A stretch of DNA of 64,000 nucleotides from a bacterium (GTDB taxonomy: Bacteria > Patescibacteriota > Saccharimonadia > Saccharimonadales > UBA4665). The notes beneath the pieces are model-generated. The model worked only from the letters and a program-made list of their open reading frames with translations. It was not told the DNA's origin and ran no database searches. The stretch's first letter is position 1; each line of letters starts with the position of its first letter. The stretch is from the NCBI GenBank assembly GCA_021810025.1, contig JAJZJS010000004.1, forward strand, positions 1-64,000, written 5' to 3'. Both the position numbers and the translations under genes were made by a program. Positions 16,749 to 22,864 of this stretch are shown here, piece after piece.

Positions 16749-16918
16749 AATATCTCATTCCACCTAATAATCTCACCTACAATTTCCTTATAAATCGGAC
16801 CCCTTAGGGTCACCAAGAGAGAATTACAGATTGAAATTAATGACATAGTTTCATCAACAGAAATGAAGCACTTTTTCTTATCTGTTAAATAGTTTGATTC
16901 CCCTTGGGTTCATTTGAT
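16749..16918. repeat. Island repeat R3
   Basis: Best preserved copy. It contains CATTCCACCTAATAATCTCA and a 29-bp block at 16789-16817 that is identical to R4 (18303-18331). Inside is the short palindrome GACCCCTTAGGGTC. At 16896-16908 it carries GATTCCCCTTGGG, identical to the tRNA-Glu T-arm 3' side. On the minus strand one frame stays open from about 16914 to 16723 (ISICNSLLVTLRGPIYKEIV, GEIIRWNEILKG), with no good start codon. Confidence 0.7.
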
Positions 16919-16926
16919 GTTATTGT

Positions 16927-17529
16927 ATGGTTATGAAAACTGAAATTGAAGCTAAATTTCTAGACATTAACCCTGTTTATTTAAGACAAAAATTAAAATC
17001 CCTTAATGCTAAATTGGTTAATGCAGAACGAGAAATGAAAAGAATAAATTTTGATTTTGATGATGGGAGATTGCATAAGAAAAATGGTTGGATAAGGCTC
17101 AGAGACGAGGGCAATAAAGTAATGCTTGCATATAAGCAACTGAATGACCGAACATTAACTGGAACAAAAGAAGTTAATGTGGAAGTTAAAGACTTTGATG
17201 CTGCCCGTGATTTTCTTGAAAGCATAGGTCTAAAAGTTAAATCATATCAGGAAACAAAGCGAGAAAGCTGGCTGCTTAATGATGTGGAAGTTGAAGTTGA
17301 TACCTGGCCCTGGATACCACAATATGTTGAACTTGAAGGTAAGTCAGAACAAGCAGTTCGAAGTATTGCCAATAAATTAGGTTTAGACTGGTCAAAAGCT
17401 CTCTATGGCAGTGTTGAAATAGCTTATCAGTCATATTTTGACTTCACAGAAGATGAAATAGATAGCTGGCCAGAAATTGTATTTAGTCCAACCCCTGACT
17501 GGCTAGAGTCAAAAAGGATTAGAAAATAG
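16927..17529 (+). CDS. CYTH-domain protein (CyaB/ThTPase-like)
   Basis: 200 residues. The N-terminal EIEAKF gives the ExExK signature of CYTH phosphohydrolases and class IV adenylate cyclases. Further charged strands follow (WIRLRDEGNKVMLAYKQ, TGTKEVNVEV, ETKRESWLLNDVEVEVDTWP, QYVELEGKS), lining the triphosphate tunnel. Substrate could be inorganic triphosphate, thiamine triphosphate or ATP; the sequence does not decide. A second ATG at 16933 is the better conserved start. A terminator hairpin follows at 17607. Confidence 0.85.
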   Translation: MVMKTEIEAKFLDINPVYLRQKLKSLNAKLVNAEREMKRINFDFDDGRLHKKNGWIRLRDEGNKVMLAYKQLNDRTLTGTKEVNVEVKDFDAARDFLESIGLKVKSYQETKRESWLLNDVEVEVDTWPWIPQYVELEGKSEQAVRSIANKLGLDWSKALYGSVEIAYQSYFDFTEDEIDSWPEIVFSPTPDWLESKRIRK

Positions 17530-17606
17530 ACTAACTTGCATGATGACTACAATTATCCAAAAATATATTGACTAATATGTCAACTCAGATATAATTTAAT
17601 TGCTGC

Positions 17607-17641
17607 ACCTCGCTTGGACTTTAAGTTCTCGTGAGGTTTTT
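17607..17641 (+). terminator. Rho-independent terminator after the CYTH gene
   Basis: ACCTC...GAGGT outer stem and GGACTT/AAGTTC inner stem, followed by TTTTTA. Confidence 0.6.
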
Positions 17642-17655
17642 AGTAGATACGCAAA

Positions 17656-17685
17656 TTGACACAGAAGTACAATTAATTGTACAAT
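17656..17685 (+). promoter_or_regulatory. Promoter with palindromic operator of the second toxin-antitoxin pair
   Basis: TTGACA at 17656-17661, 18-nt spacer, TACAAT at 17680-17685. The perfect palindrome GTACAATTAATTGTAC (17667-17682) fills the spacer and enters the -10 box, as expected for antitoxin autorepression. Confidence 0.65.
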
Positions 17686-17710
17686 AGAAATGTAATATAA
17701 GGATAACATT

Positions 17711-17968
17711 ATGAGTACTAAGACAATAGATACTACCGATTTGCGTAATAATCTATCTGCTACTATTAATTCTGTAGGTAAAGACGACATCGTGTTTATT
17801 AAAAGTAGGGGTAAACTTACTGGCAAGGTCATTATTGATGACGACTTGCTAGAAGACCTGTTGCTGTTAAATGACAGTGAGTATATTGCCTCTATATCTA
17901 AGGCTCGTGACGAAATAAAGAATGGCGATGTTTATACATTCGACGAGGTTTTTGGGGACGTACTATAA
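17711..17968 (+). CDS. RelB/Phd-type antitoxin
   Basis: 85 residues. TIDTTDLRNNLSATINSVGK and DIVFIKSRGKLTGKVIIDDD form a Phd/AbrB-like DNA-binding start; the acidic C-terminus (DGDVYTFDEVFGDVL-like) contacts the toxin. Ribosome binding site AAGGAT. The toxin starts at the next base after the stop. Confidence 0.75.
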   Translation: MSTKTIDTTDLRNNLSATINSVGKDDIVFIKSRGKLTGKVIIDDDLLEDLLLLNDSEYIASISKARDEIKNGDVYTFDEVFGDVL

Positions 17969-18232
17969 ATGAGCCAATACCGCATAGTATTTGCGGGTAG
18001 CAGTAAAAAAGATTTAGATAAACTCGACCAAACTACTCGTAAAAGAATTGCAAAAAAACTTCAATTCTTCATTGACCAGGATGACCCTTTGTCTTATTCA
18101 AGACAACTAGTACATTCAAGTATCGGTAGTTATAGGTTTCGTGTCGGTCATTATCGTATAGTTTTTGATATAAATGGCAACACATTTCAGGTTATAAGCA
18201 TTAAACACAGGAAAGATGTGTACAGAGGCTAA
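17969..18232 (+). CDS. RelE-family mRNA interferase toxin
   Basis: 87 residues: YRIVFAGSSKKDLDKLDQTT at the start, then RQLVHSSIGSYRFRVGHYRI, VFDI and a C-terminal ISIKHRKDVYRG. The R-x-G-x-Y-R-I/V core and terminal HRKDVY are the RelE family landmarks for ribosome-dependent mRNA cleavage. Confidence 0.85.
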   Translation: MSQYRIVFAGSSKKDLDKLDQTTRKRIAKKLQFFIDQDDPLSYSRQLVHSSIGSYRFRVGHYRIVFDINGNTFQVISIKHRKDVYRG

Positions 18233-18263
18233 CTGCAAAACAATCCCACATTCAGACTATTTA

Positions 18264-18478
18264 ATGTGTTATTCCATCGAATAATTTCATTAGCTAAACT
18301 CCTATAAATCGGACCCCTTAGGGTCACCAAGTCTATGTTATTAACATTTTATAGTTTTTCTCGCCTGTAATCCGTTTAATTTAATGGTTCTAAAAATTGA
18401 TAACTAAAGTGATGATTTATAATTTTTTTCAAGATTTTAATCTGTTAATAAGGTTTGATCCTCTCAGGGTCATTTGCT
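18264..18478. repeat. Island repeat R4
   Basis: Contains ATTCCATCGAATAATTTCAT, the 29-bp block identical to R3 (18303-18331), and a second half shared with R2 and R3 ending in GTTTGATCCTCTCAGGGTCA (near 18450-18470), which again looks like a tRNA T-arm/acceptor 3' side. Minus-strand translation gives DLVTLRGPIYRSLANEIIRW, with stops upstream. It ends about 15 nt before the VIT1 gene. Confidence 0.7.
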
Positions 18479-18492
18479 ATGCTTATTGAGTA

Positions 18493-19170
18493 ATGCATGA
18501 ACCACACAAAAAGGGCAGCAAACTATCGGACGTAATTCTCGGTGGGCAAGATGGATTAGTAAGTATTCTTGGGCTACTGCTTGGCTTGGCTGCTGCAACT
18601 AGTTCGTCAAAAATTATTATTGCTGGTGGACTGGCGACGATATTAGCGGAAACTTTATCTATGGGTGCAGTTGCCTATACGTCAAAAATGGCGGATAGAG
18701 ACCATTACGCAGCAGAAAGGGAACGAGAAGTTAAAGAAGTAAAAGAAGTACCTGAAATTGAAAGACAAGAAATCGTAGATATTTATTCAGCTAAAGGATT
18801 TAGAGGCAAGCTTTTGGATGACATTGTTAATCACATTACTTCAGACGATAAACTTTGGATTGATACTATGATGAGGGAGGAGCTTGATCTACTACCCGTT
18901 GTTAAACGTGATGTTTACATATACAGTCTGATAGTGGGACTATCCACTTTTTTAGGTGCAATACTGCCACTTATACCTTTTTTCTTTTTACATGTTCATC
19001 CAGCATTAGTAACAGCATTGGTACTTTCTGTTATTATTCTTGCAGTCGTTGGTGTATATAAGGCGCATATGACACTGGGCAAACCCCTAAAGAGTGCTAT
19101 TCAGATGGTGGTAATTGGAATGGGTGCTGCCGTTGCTGGATATTTAATAGGCTTACTATTTAAGGTTTAA
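18493..19170 (+). CDS. VIT1/CCC1-family Fe2+/Mn2+ transporter
   Basis: 225 residues. The family start DVILGGQDGLVSILGLLLGL is clear, followed by a second helix (LATILAETLSMGAVAYTSKM), a long cytoplasmic metal-binding helix region with EREREVKEVKEVPEIER and MMREELDL, and three more helices. VIT1 proteins move Fe2+ or Mn2+ out of the cytoplasm. It is the first gene of the module after R4. Confidence 0.85.
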   Translation: MHEPHKKGSKLSDVILGGQDGLVSILGLLLGLAAATSSSKIIIAGGLATILAETLSMGAVAYTSKMADRDHYAAEREREVKEVKEVPEIERQEIVDIYSAKGFRGKLLDDIVNHITSDDKLWIDTMMREELDLLPVVKRDVYIYSLIVGLSTFLGAILPLIPFFFLHVHPALVTALVLSVIILAVVGVYKAHMTLGKPLKSAIQMVVIGMGAAVAGYLIGLLFKV

Positions 19171-19173
19171 AAC

Positions 19174-19431
19174 TTGCTCATTAAACCTAAACCTTTGATG
19201 CTTATTGACCCAGAACAAAATGGGGGTAAGGGTTTAGGTGCTATTTTGATAGAAGAGGCAGAGAAAGTAGCACATGAGAAAAATATTTTTTCATGTTTCG
19301 TAACCGTTGCAGAAGATAGACAAGAATCACAACAATTTTTTCTTAAACACGGATTTGTTATTCACTCAAGATTAACTAATGCATATAGAGATGGCAATAT
19401 AGAAACAATTTTTAAAAAGGAACTACAATAA
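19174..19431 (+). pseudogene. N-truncated GNAT acetyltransferase
   Basis: 85 residues from a TTG start. NGGKGLGAILIEEAEKVAHE is the acetyl-CoA loop (GxGxG/A) of GNAT enzymes and FFLKHGFVIHSR the conserved end, but the N-terminal half of the fold is missing. It lies 3 nt after VIT1 and overlaps the ASCH gene by 1 nt. It is probably a remnant kept in register. Confidence 0.6.
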
Positions 19432-19769
19432 TGGTCCAATTCAAAGTTCAACATCAATATTTTCTAGATATTAAAAAAGGAATAAAAATAGCTGAAGGTA
19501 GGATTGCTAAAATAAAATACCTTTCTCTTAAAAAAGATGATGAAATAGAATTTGTATCAAATAAGACGAATGAAGTAATTAAGGCAAAAGTAATAAAAAT
19601 TAATAAATATAATTCGTTTAAGGAAATGCTCTTAAAAGAAGGACTAAAATACATGTTGCCAGATATTGACAATTTAACATTAGGAATTAATGAATATAAC
19701 TCATTTGGTGATTATAAAAAAGAAGTAAATAAGCTTGGATGCGTGGCGATAAAATTCAGGCTATCTTAA
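19431..19769 (+). CDS. ASCH-domain protein
   Basis: 112 residues. FLDIKKGIKIAEGRIAKIKY carries the ASCH EGR signature, followed by DDEIEFVSN, AKVIKINKYNSFKEMLLKEG and a C-terminal CVAIKFRLS. ASCH domains resemble PUA RNA-binding folds and some act as amidohydrolases on modified nucleosides. A degenerate relative lies at 792-1155. Confidence 0.75.
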   Translation: MVQFKVQHQYFLDIKKGIKIAEGRIAKIKYLSLKKDDEIEFVSNKTNEVIKAKVIKINKYNSFKEMLLKEGLKYMLPDIDNLTLGINEYNSFGDYKKEVNKLGCVAIKFRLS

Positions 19770-19823
19770 TAGCTAATTAAGCATAAGTTTGTGTGTTGGT
19801 TGAAATAATCATAATATGTATCC

Positions 19824-19913
19824 TATGGCCAATATAGATGGTTGGAAGATATTCTTGGGTTACCCATTTCTAACGCTATTGCCGACCAGCTTATCAAGAT
19901 ATATAACCGATAA
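19824..19913 (+). pseudogene. Last 29 codons of a second ATP-grasp ligase
   Basis: Reads YGQYRWLEDILGLPISNAIA then DQLIKIYNR and a stop. It matches the end of the relic at 13919-14211 position by position. Only the tail survives. The region 19770-19823 before it shows nothing else. Confidence 0.7.
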
Positions 19914-20003
19914 TTAAGGCAAATACTTATCTAAAGCTTGAACCATAGCATCCTGCTTTGGATTTAAGATTAGTTTATTAAACATATCACTATCAAGCAA
20001 ACG
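19914..20003 (-). pseudogene. C-terminal relic of the LYHSSP-type gene
   Basis: On the minus strand, RRLLDSDMFNKLILNPKQDA then MVQALDKYLP and a stop at 19914. It parallels the end of the gene at 14212 (DDAVFSNLIDNPEQDNIVKH). Its stop abuts the stop of the ATP-grasp relic with no gap, exactly as at 14211/14212. Confidence 0.6.
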
Positions 20004-20258
20004 GCGAAACCGATTTACATTGTTATTGGCGAGCTCGAAAAGACAAATGCACGAAGTGAAGAGCATGACCTTGAGCCAGGCGCAGTAGTGGTTATCCTAC
20101 CCGAAACGGCTCACTTTACTATTCCTCAAGAAGATTTAGTGCTCGCCGTTATAAAAACGCTACCTTCCAATCCAAACTACGTAGTAGATGCTCACGAAAC
20201 TAACCCGCGGGTTAGCTTTGACGGCGACCAGTATCAAGAGCTTACTGCTAACTTGTAG
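20004..20258 (+). pseudogene. GC-richer coding relic without start
   Basis: An open frame reads KPIYIVIGELEKTNARSEEH, later GAVVVILPETAHF, and ends YQELTANL at 20256. There is no start codon. Base composition is markedly richer in G+C than the surroundings. The PIYIVIG and VVVILPETAHF stretches loosely resemble PYVVICG and LYILPSETFH of the gene at 14212, so it may be a distant relative inserted in opposite orientation. Confidence 0.4.
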
Positions 20259-20317
20259 TTTCAGTAGAGGGTCTTTAGATTTTAATAACTAGTTCTGTTA
20301 ACTAGTGGTATATCTGA

Positions 20318-20480
20318 CGAACCCAGTTGTTTACCCATTAACCTGTTCCAGCCTATAATTTCGGAACAGCTAAGGTTCCTAGTTATATTTCTTATAGCTT
20401 TGAAATAACATAATCCGTTAGATATCTCAAATTCTATTTTATATTTATACCAAAAGCAGGTTTTTGCATAGTTCAATCCA
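20318..20480. repeat. Island repeat R5, most diverged
   Basis: CCTGTTCCAGCCTATAATTTCGGAAC aligns with the TTCCACCTAATAATTTCA block of the other copies. The minus-strand reading contains RNITRNLSCSEIIGWNRLMG, alignable to NEIIRWNEI of R2-R4. The tRNA-like palindrome is not recognisable. It lies directly before the arsR-type gene. Confidence 0.4.
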
Positions 20481-20491
20481 AATGTTATTAT

Positions 20492-20806
20492 ATGAAAGTG
20501 AACTCATGTAAATGCTGCGAACCTAATTCGATGATAACCGATAAAATAGAGAAGATTGGTCCACTGATTAAAATTATAGGGGAAGATAGTAGATTGCGCA
20601 TTCTCTGTGCCTTGCAATACAATAGTCACTGCGTTTGTGAACTAGAGGAACATACACAATTATCACAAAGCCTAATATCGCATCATTTAAGAGATTTAAA
20701 AAATACTGGATTGGTTACAAATAATAAAAAAGGTCAGAAAGTGTATTACTCTCTAACCGATTTTGGTAATAGTGCTATAAAATCAATTTTAGCCATAAAA
20801 ACCTAA
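20492..20806 (+). CDS. ArsR/SmtB-family thiol metal sensor
   Basis: 104 residues with a winged helix. The alpha-3 region reads HCVCELEEH, the CxC metal site of arsenic/cadmium sensors, and the N-terminus has CKCCEP, two or three further thiols as in CadC-type sensors. The recognition helix is SQSLISHHLRDLKNTGLV and the wing NNKKGQKVYYSL. It should leave DNA when a soft metal binds. The -10-like TATTAT touches the ATG at 20492, so translation could instead start at ATG 20531, which would remove the N-terminal cysteines. Its target is probably the palindrome before the metallothionein-like gene. Confidence 0.88.
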   Translation: MKVNSCKCCEPNSMITDKIEKIGPLIKIIGEDSRLRILCALQYNSHCVCELEEHTQLSQSLISHHLRDLKNTGLVTNNKKGQKVYYSLTDFGNSAIKSILAIKT

Positions 20807-20854
20807 ATAGCAATCGATGCAAGTTTCAATTTTTCTTAACGTGTTTTTGTAAAT

Positions 20855-20882
20855 ATTCTTAATTTTCAACGAAATTAAGAAT
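20855..20882. terminator. Hairpin between the arsR-type and metallothionein-like genes
   Basis: ATTCTTAATTT pairs perfectly with AAATTAAGAAT around TCAACG. It lies between the two convergent genes and overlaps the last codons of the minus-strand gene, so it could end transcription from both sides; T-tracts are weak. Confidence 0.5.
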
Positions 20883-20982
20883 CGCTTGAATCGCATTTAC
20901 AGCCACAATCACATTTTTTATTGTTGCACTTTTTGCACTTTGAGTTTTCGCACCCATAAGTCTTAGTTTCTAATAACGGCAT
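20875..20982 (-). CDS. Metallothionein-like Cys-rich peptide
   Basis: A 35-residue gene. From ATG 20982 it encodes MPLLETKTYGC..., with seven cysteines at 11, 16, 19, 24, 26, 28 and 30, including KCDCGCKC. There are no aromatic residues after Tyr9. Spacing of CxxC and three overlapping CxC motifs is metallothionein-like and fits binding of Cu+, Zn2+ or Cd2+. AGAAAGGAT gives a good ribosome binding site. A near-consensus promoter with an overlapping palindrome precedes it, and an ArsR-type sensor lies convergent 68 nt away. Function is inferred; no named family could be checked. Confidence 0.75.
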   Translation of the reverse strand: MPLLETKTYGCENSKCKKCNNKKCDCGCKCDSSDS

Positions 20983-20996
20983 ATTTATCCTTTCTA

Positions 20997-21044
20997 TATA
21001 TGAATATATATTCATATAATAAGTTATGACTTTTCGGTTGTCAA
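20997..21044 (-). promoter_or_regulatory. Promoter and 12-2-12-type operator of the metallothionein-like gene
   Basis: On the minus strand TTGACA (21044-21039) is followed after 17 nt by TATTAT (21021-21016). A perfect 22-bp palindrome at 20997-21018, core ATATGAATATATATTCATAT, overlaps the -10 box and start site. TGAA...TTCA half-sites are the established ArsR/SmtB operator form. Confidence 0.8.
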
Positions 21045-21139
21045 GCCTAATAAAACCAAATTCAACCTGGTTTAAGTTATACCTTATGACACATTAATCT
21101 AATCTAGTTTGCTGAATTAGATCAAAATTGAATTTCTAG

Positions 21140-21145
21140 TATAAT
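21140..21145 (+). promoter_or_regulatory. -10 box of the membrane protein gene at 21153
   Basis: Perfect TATAAT ending 7 nt before the ATG; leaderless arrangement. Confidence 0.5.
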
Positions 21146-21152
21146 ATACTTA

Positions 21153-21560
21153 ATGGCAAACAATAATCAGAATGTAGATGTTATTAATCTAGAACAATTA
21201 GTTAAAGAAAAGTCAGGTTTAATCAATTATTTCATTACCAATTTAGCTGTTAAAATCACTAATTGGGTTGACTCAATGCGGAAAGCTTTTTTGGCGTGGA
21301 TTGTAACCACAAGTTTAATCACGCTTATTGCGCGGATTTCTCAGAATTTTCTGCAACATGTTTTTTCCTTCGTAATTATGGTTGGCCAAAATGTAATTCA
21401 AGAAGGCCAGTTCGCTATAGTTGATTCTGAGCATAAGACATTAGCCTATCTAGCCAACCTCAAAAAGAAACCCAATCAAAGACTAGATGAACATGATCAA
21501 ATTTTAAACAAAACGAAATCGATCAATATGGCCTTTAAATTCATAACTTTAGAATATTAA
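21153..21560 (+). CDS. Small membrane protein of unknown function
   Basis: 135 residues with a polar start, one long or two short hydrophobic segments (FLAWIVTTSLITLIARI, HVFSFVIMVGQNVI) near residues 45-85, and a basic cytoplasmic-looking tail. No motif recognised. It may share a transcript with the rhodanese gene 40 nt downstream. Confidence 0.55.
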   Translation: MANNNQNVDVINLEQLVKEKSGLINYFITNLAVKITNWVDSMRKAFLAWIVTTSLITLIARISQNFLQHVFSFVIMVGQNVIQEGQFAIVDSEHKTLAYLANLKKKPNQRLDEHDQILNKTKSINMAFKFITLEY

Positions 21561-21600
21561 TACTAGTACCACTTATAAGGAGTTTAAATATCAACTTATT

Positions 21601-21873
21601 ATGACGCAAATGAAACAATATATAATAGATGTTCGAGAAAAGCACGAGCACTTGCTTGAATACTTAAATCGTCAGGAAGTAATTAATATCCCGTTATCTT
21701 CGTTTCAAACTGAACTTGAAAAAATTAATGCTCTAGGTAGGGATGCCGAGATAATTGTCTTCTGTCGAAGTGGCCAAAGAGCGGCTCTAGCTAAACAGAT
21801 TTTAGAGAGCAGGGGCTTTAATAATGTTACAAATGGTATTGATGAAGCAAATGTTAGAAATCTTATAAGATGA
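21601..21873 (+). CDS. Rhodanese-like sulfurtransferase
   Basis: 90 residues, a single rhodanese domain: YIIDVREKHEH at the start, NIPLSSF, then the active loop IIVFCRSGQRAALA with catalytic Cys near residue 57, and GFNNVTNGI at the end. It carries persulfide sulfur; partner unknown. A longer SD to ATG distance than usual (AAGGAG about 18 nt upstream) leaves the exact start open; the second ATG at 21610 is possible. Confidence 0.85.
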   Translation: MTQMKQYIIDVREKHEHLLEYLNRQEVINIPLSSFQTELEKINALGRDAEIIVFCRSGQRAALAKQILESRGFNNVTNGIDEANVRNLIR

Positions 21874-21940
21874 AGTTGACTTAAAATAACCATGAGCATA
21901 ATATATAGATTAGATATTAAAATAATTAAGGAAAATATTA

Positions 21941-22531
21941 ATGAGAAAAGTATCTAATAGATTAGCAATAGTGGGCACATTGTTGACTTTAGTCTTTATA
22001 GTTAGTGGAAGTTCAGTTATGGCACTTCGAGTTAATCCAAGCACTCCTGCAGCTAACTCTAATGCCTCTGGATCGAATAATGTGAGTACTACCGCAAAAG
22101 CAAACAAGCAACAACAAATAACGGCTACTCAACTTCGAGTTTGTACGAATCGCCAAAATGCTATCACTAATATCATGAACCATATAGTTACAAGAACTCA
22201 AAATCAACTTCAATTATTTGGAACAATTGCTAATAGTGTTGAAAATTTCTCTAATACTTCAGGTAAAGTAGTACCAAACTATACTCAATTGGTTGCATCT
22301 ATTAATAGTGCACAAACTCAGGCTACAACCGACCTTACAACTTTAAAAGCAAACGCTGTTTTTAATTGTACTGGATTAAATCCAAGAGGAATGATTAGCT
22401 CTTTCCAGGGCTATGTAAAGGTTGAAATAAATGATCTTCAAACCTATCGAATGACTGTTAAGAACTTGATTGTAGCTGTTGCTAAAGCCAACAACGTAAC
22501 TATTACTAATCAACAGAACAGTGGAAATTAG
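21941..22531 (+). CDS. Secreted protein with signal peptide
   Basis: 196 residues. Signal peptide about 1-29 (RLAIVGTLLTLVFIVSGSSVMA). A Ser/Asn/Thr linker is followed by a helical domain (LRVCTNRQNAITNIMNHIVT ... FNCTGLNPRGM) with two cysteines likely forming a disulfide. AAGG ribosome binding site. Family not recognised. Next to a pilin-like gene, 6 nt downstream, suggesting an envelope role. Confidence 0.6.
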   Translation: MRKVSNRLAIVGTLLTLVFIVSGSSVMALRVNPSTPAANSNASGSNNVSTTAKANKQQQITATQLRVCTNRQNAITNIMNHIVTRTQNQLQLFGTIANSVENFSNTSGKVVPNYTQLVASINSAQTQATTDLTTLKANAVFNCTGLNPRGMISSFQGYVKVEINDLQTYRMTVKNLIVAVAKANNVTITNQQNSGN

Positions 22532-22537
22532 GAGGGT

Positions 22538-22852
22538 ATGAATAAAATGAATATAAGAAATAAAGAAAACGGATTTTCAGCTGTCGAAGTTATCTTATTG
22601 GTAGTAATTGTACTTGCAATAGCAGGTGTAGGATATTATGTCTGGCATTCTAATAAAACTAGCCTAGCTCCAGCAAATAGTACTACGACAAAACCAGTAG
22701 CTTATCAATCTCCCCCAACGGTTACGCCGCCAGCACCGACAGTTACAAAGGCAAGTGATTTAAACGCGGCCTATCAAACTCTTAATCAGACTAGCATAAA
22801 TTCTAATAGTACTGATTCTTCACAGTTAAGCGTTCAATCTAACGGATTTTAA
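22538..22852 (+). CDS. Type IV pilin-like protein
   Basis: 104 residues. NGFSAVEVILLVVIVLAIAG at ~12-31 is a prepilin-type leader: Gly before a hydrophobic helix with Glu at mature position 5. The remainder is a Thr/Pro/Ser-rich tail too short for a usual pilin globular domain, so it may be a pseudopilin or anchor. Strong AGGAGGGT ribosome binding site. Confidence 0.7.
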   Translation: MNKMNIRNKENGFSAVEVILLVVIVLAIAGVGYYVWHSNKTSLAPANSTTTKPVAYQSPPTVTPPAPTVTKASDLNAAYQTLNQTSINSNSTDSSQLSVQSNGF

Positions 22853-22864
22853 TTAAGTTAGATT

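Noticed and set aside
16892-16912. Second tRNA gene suggested by the T-arm-like sequence in R3
   Set aside because: Only the 3' part resembles a tRNA; no acceptor 5' strand, D arm or anticodon arm can be folded upstream.
20282-20476. 64-codon minus-strand frame as a real gene
   Set aside because: It corresponds to the diverged island repeat R5, has no ribosome binding site, and its conserved part matches frames that are broken in other copies.
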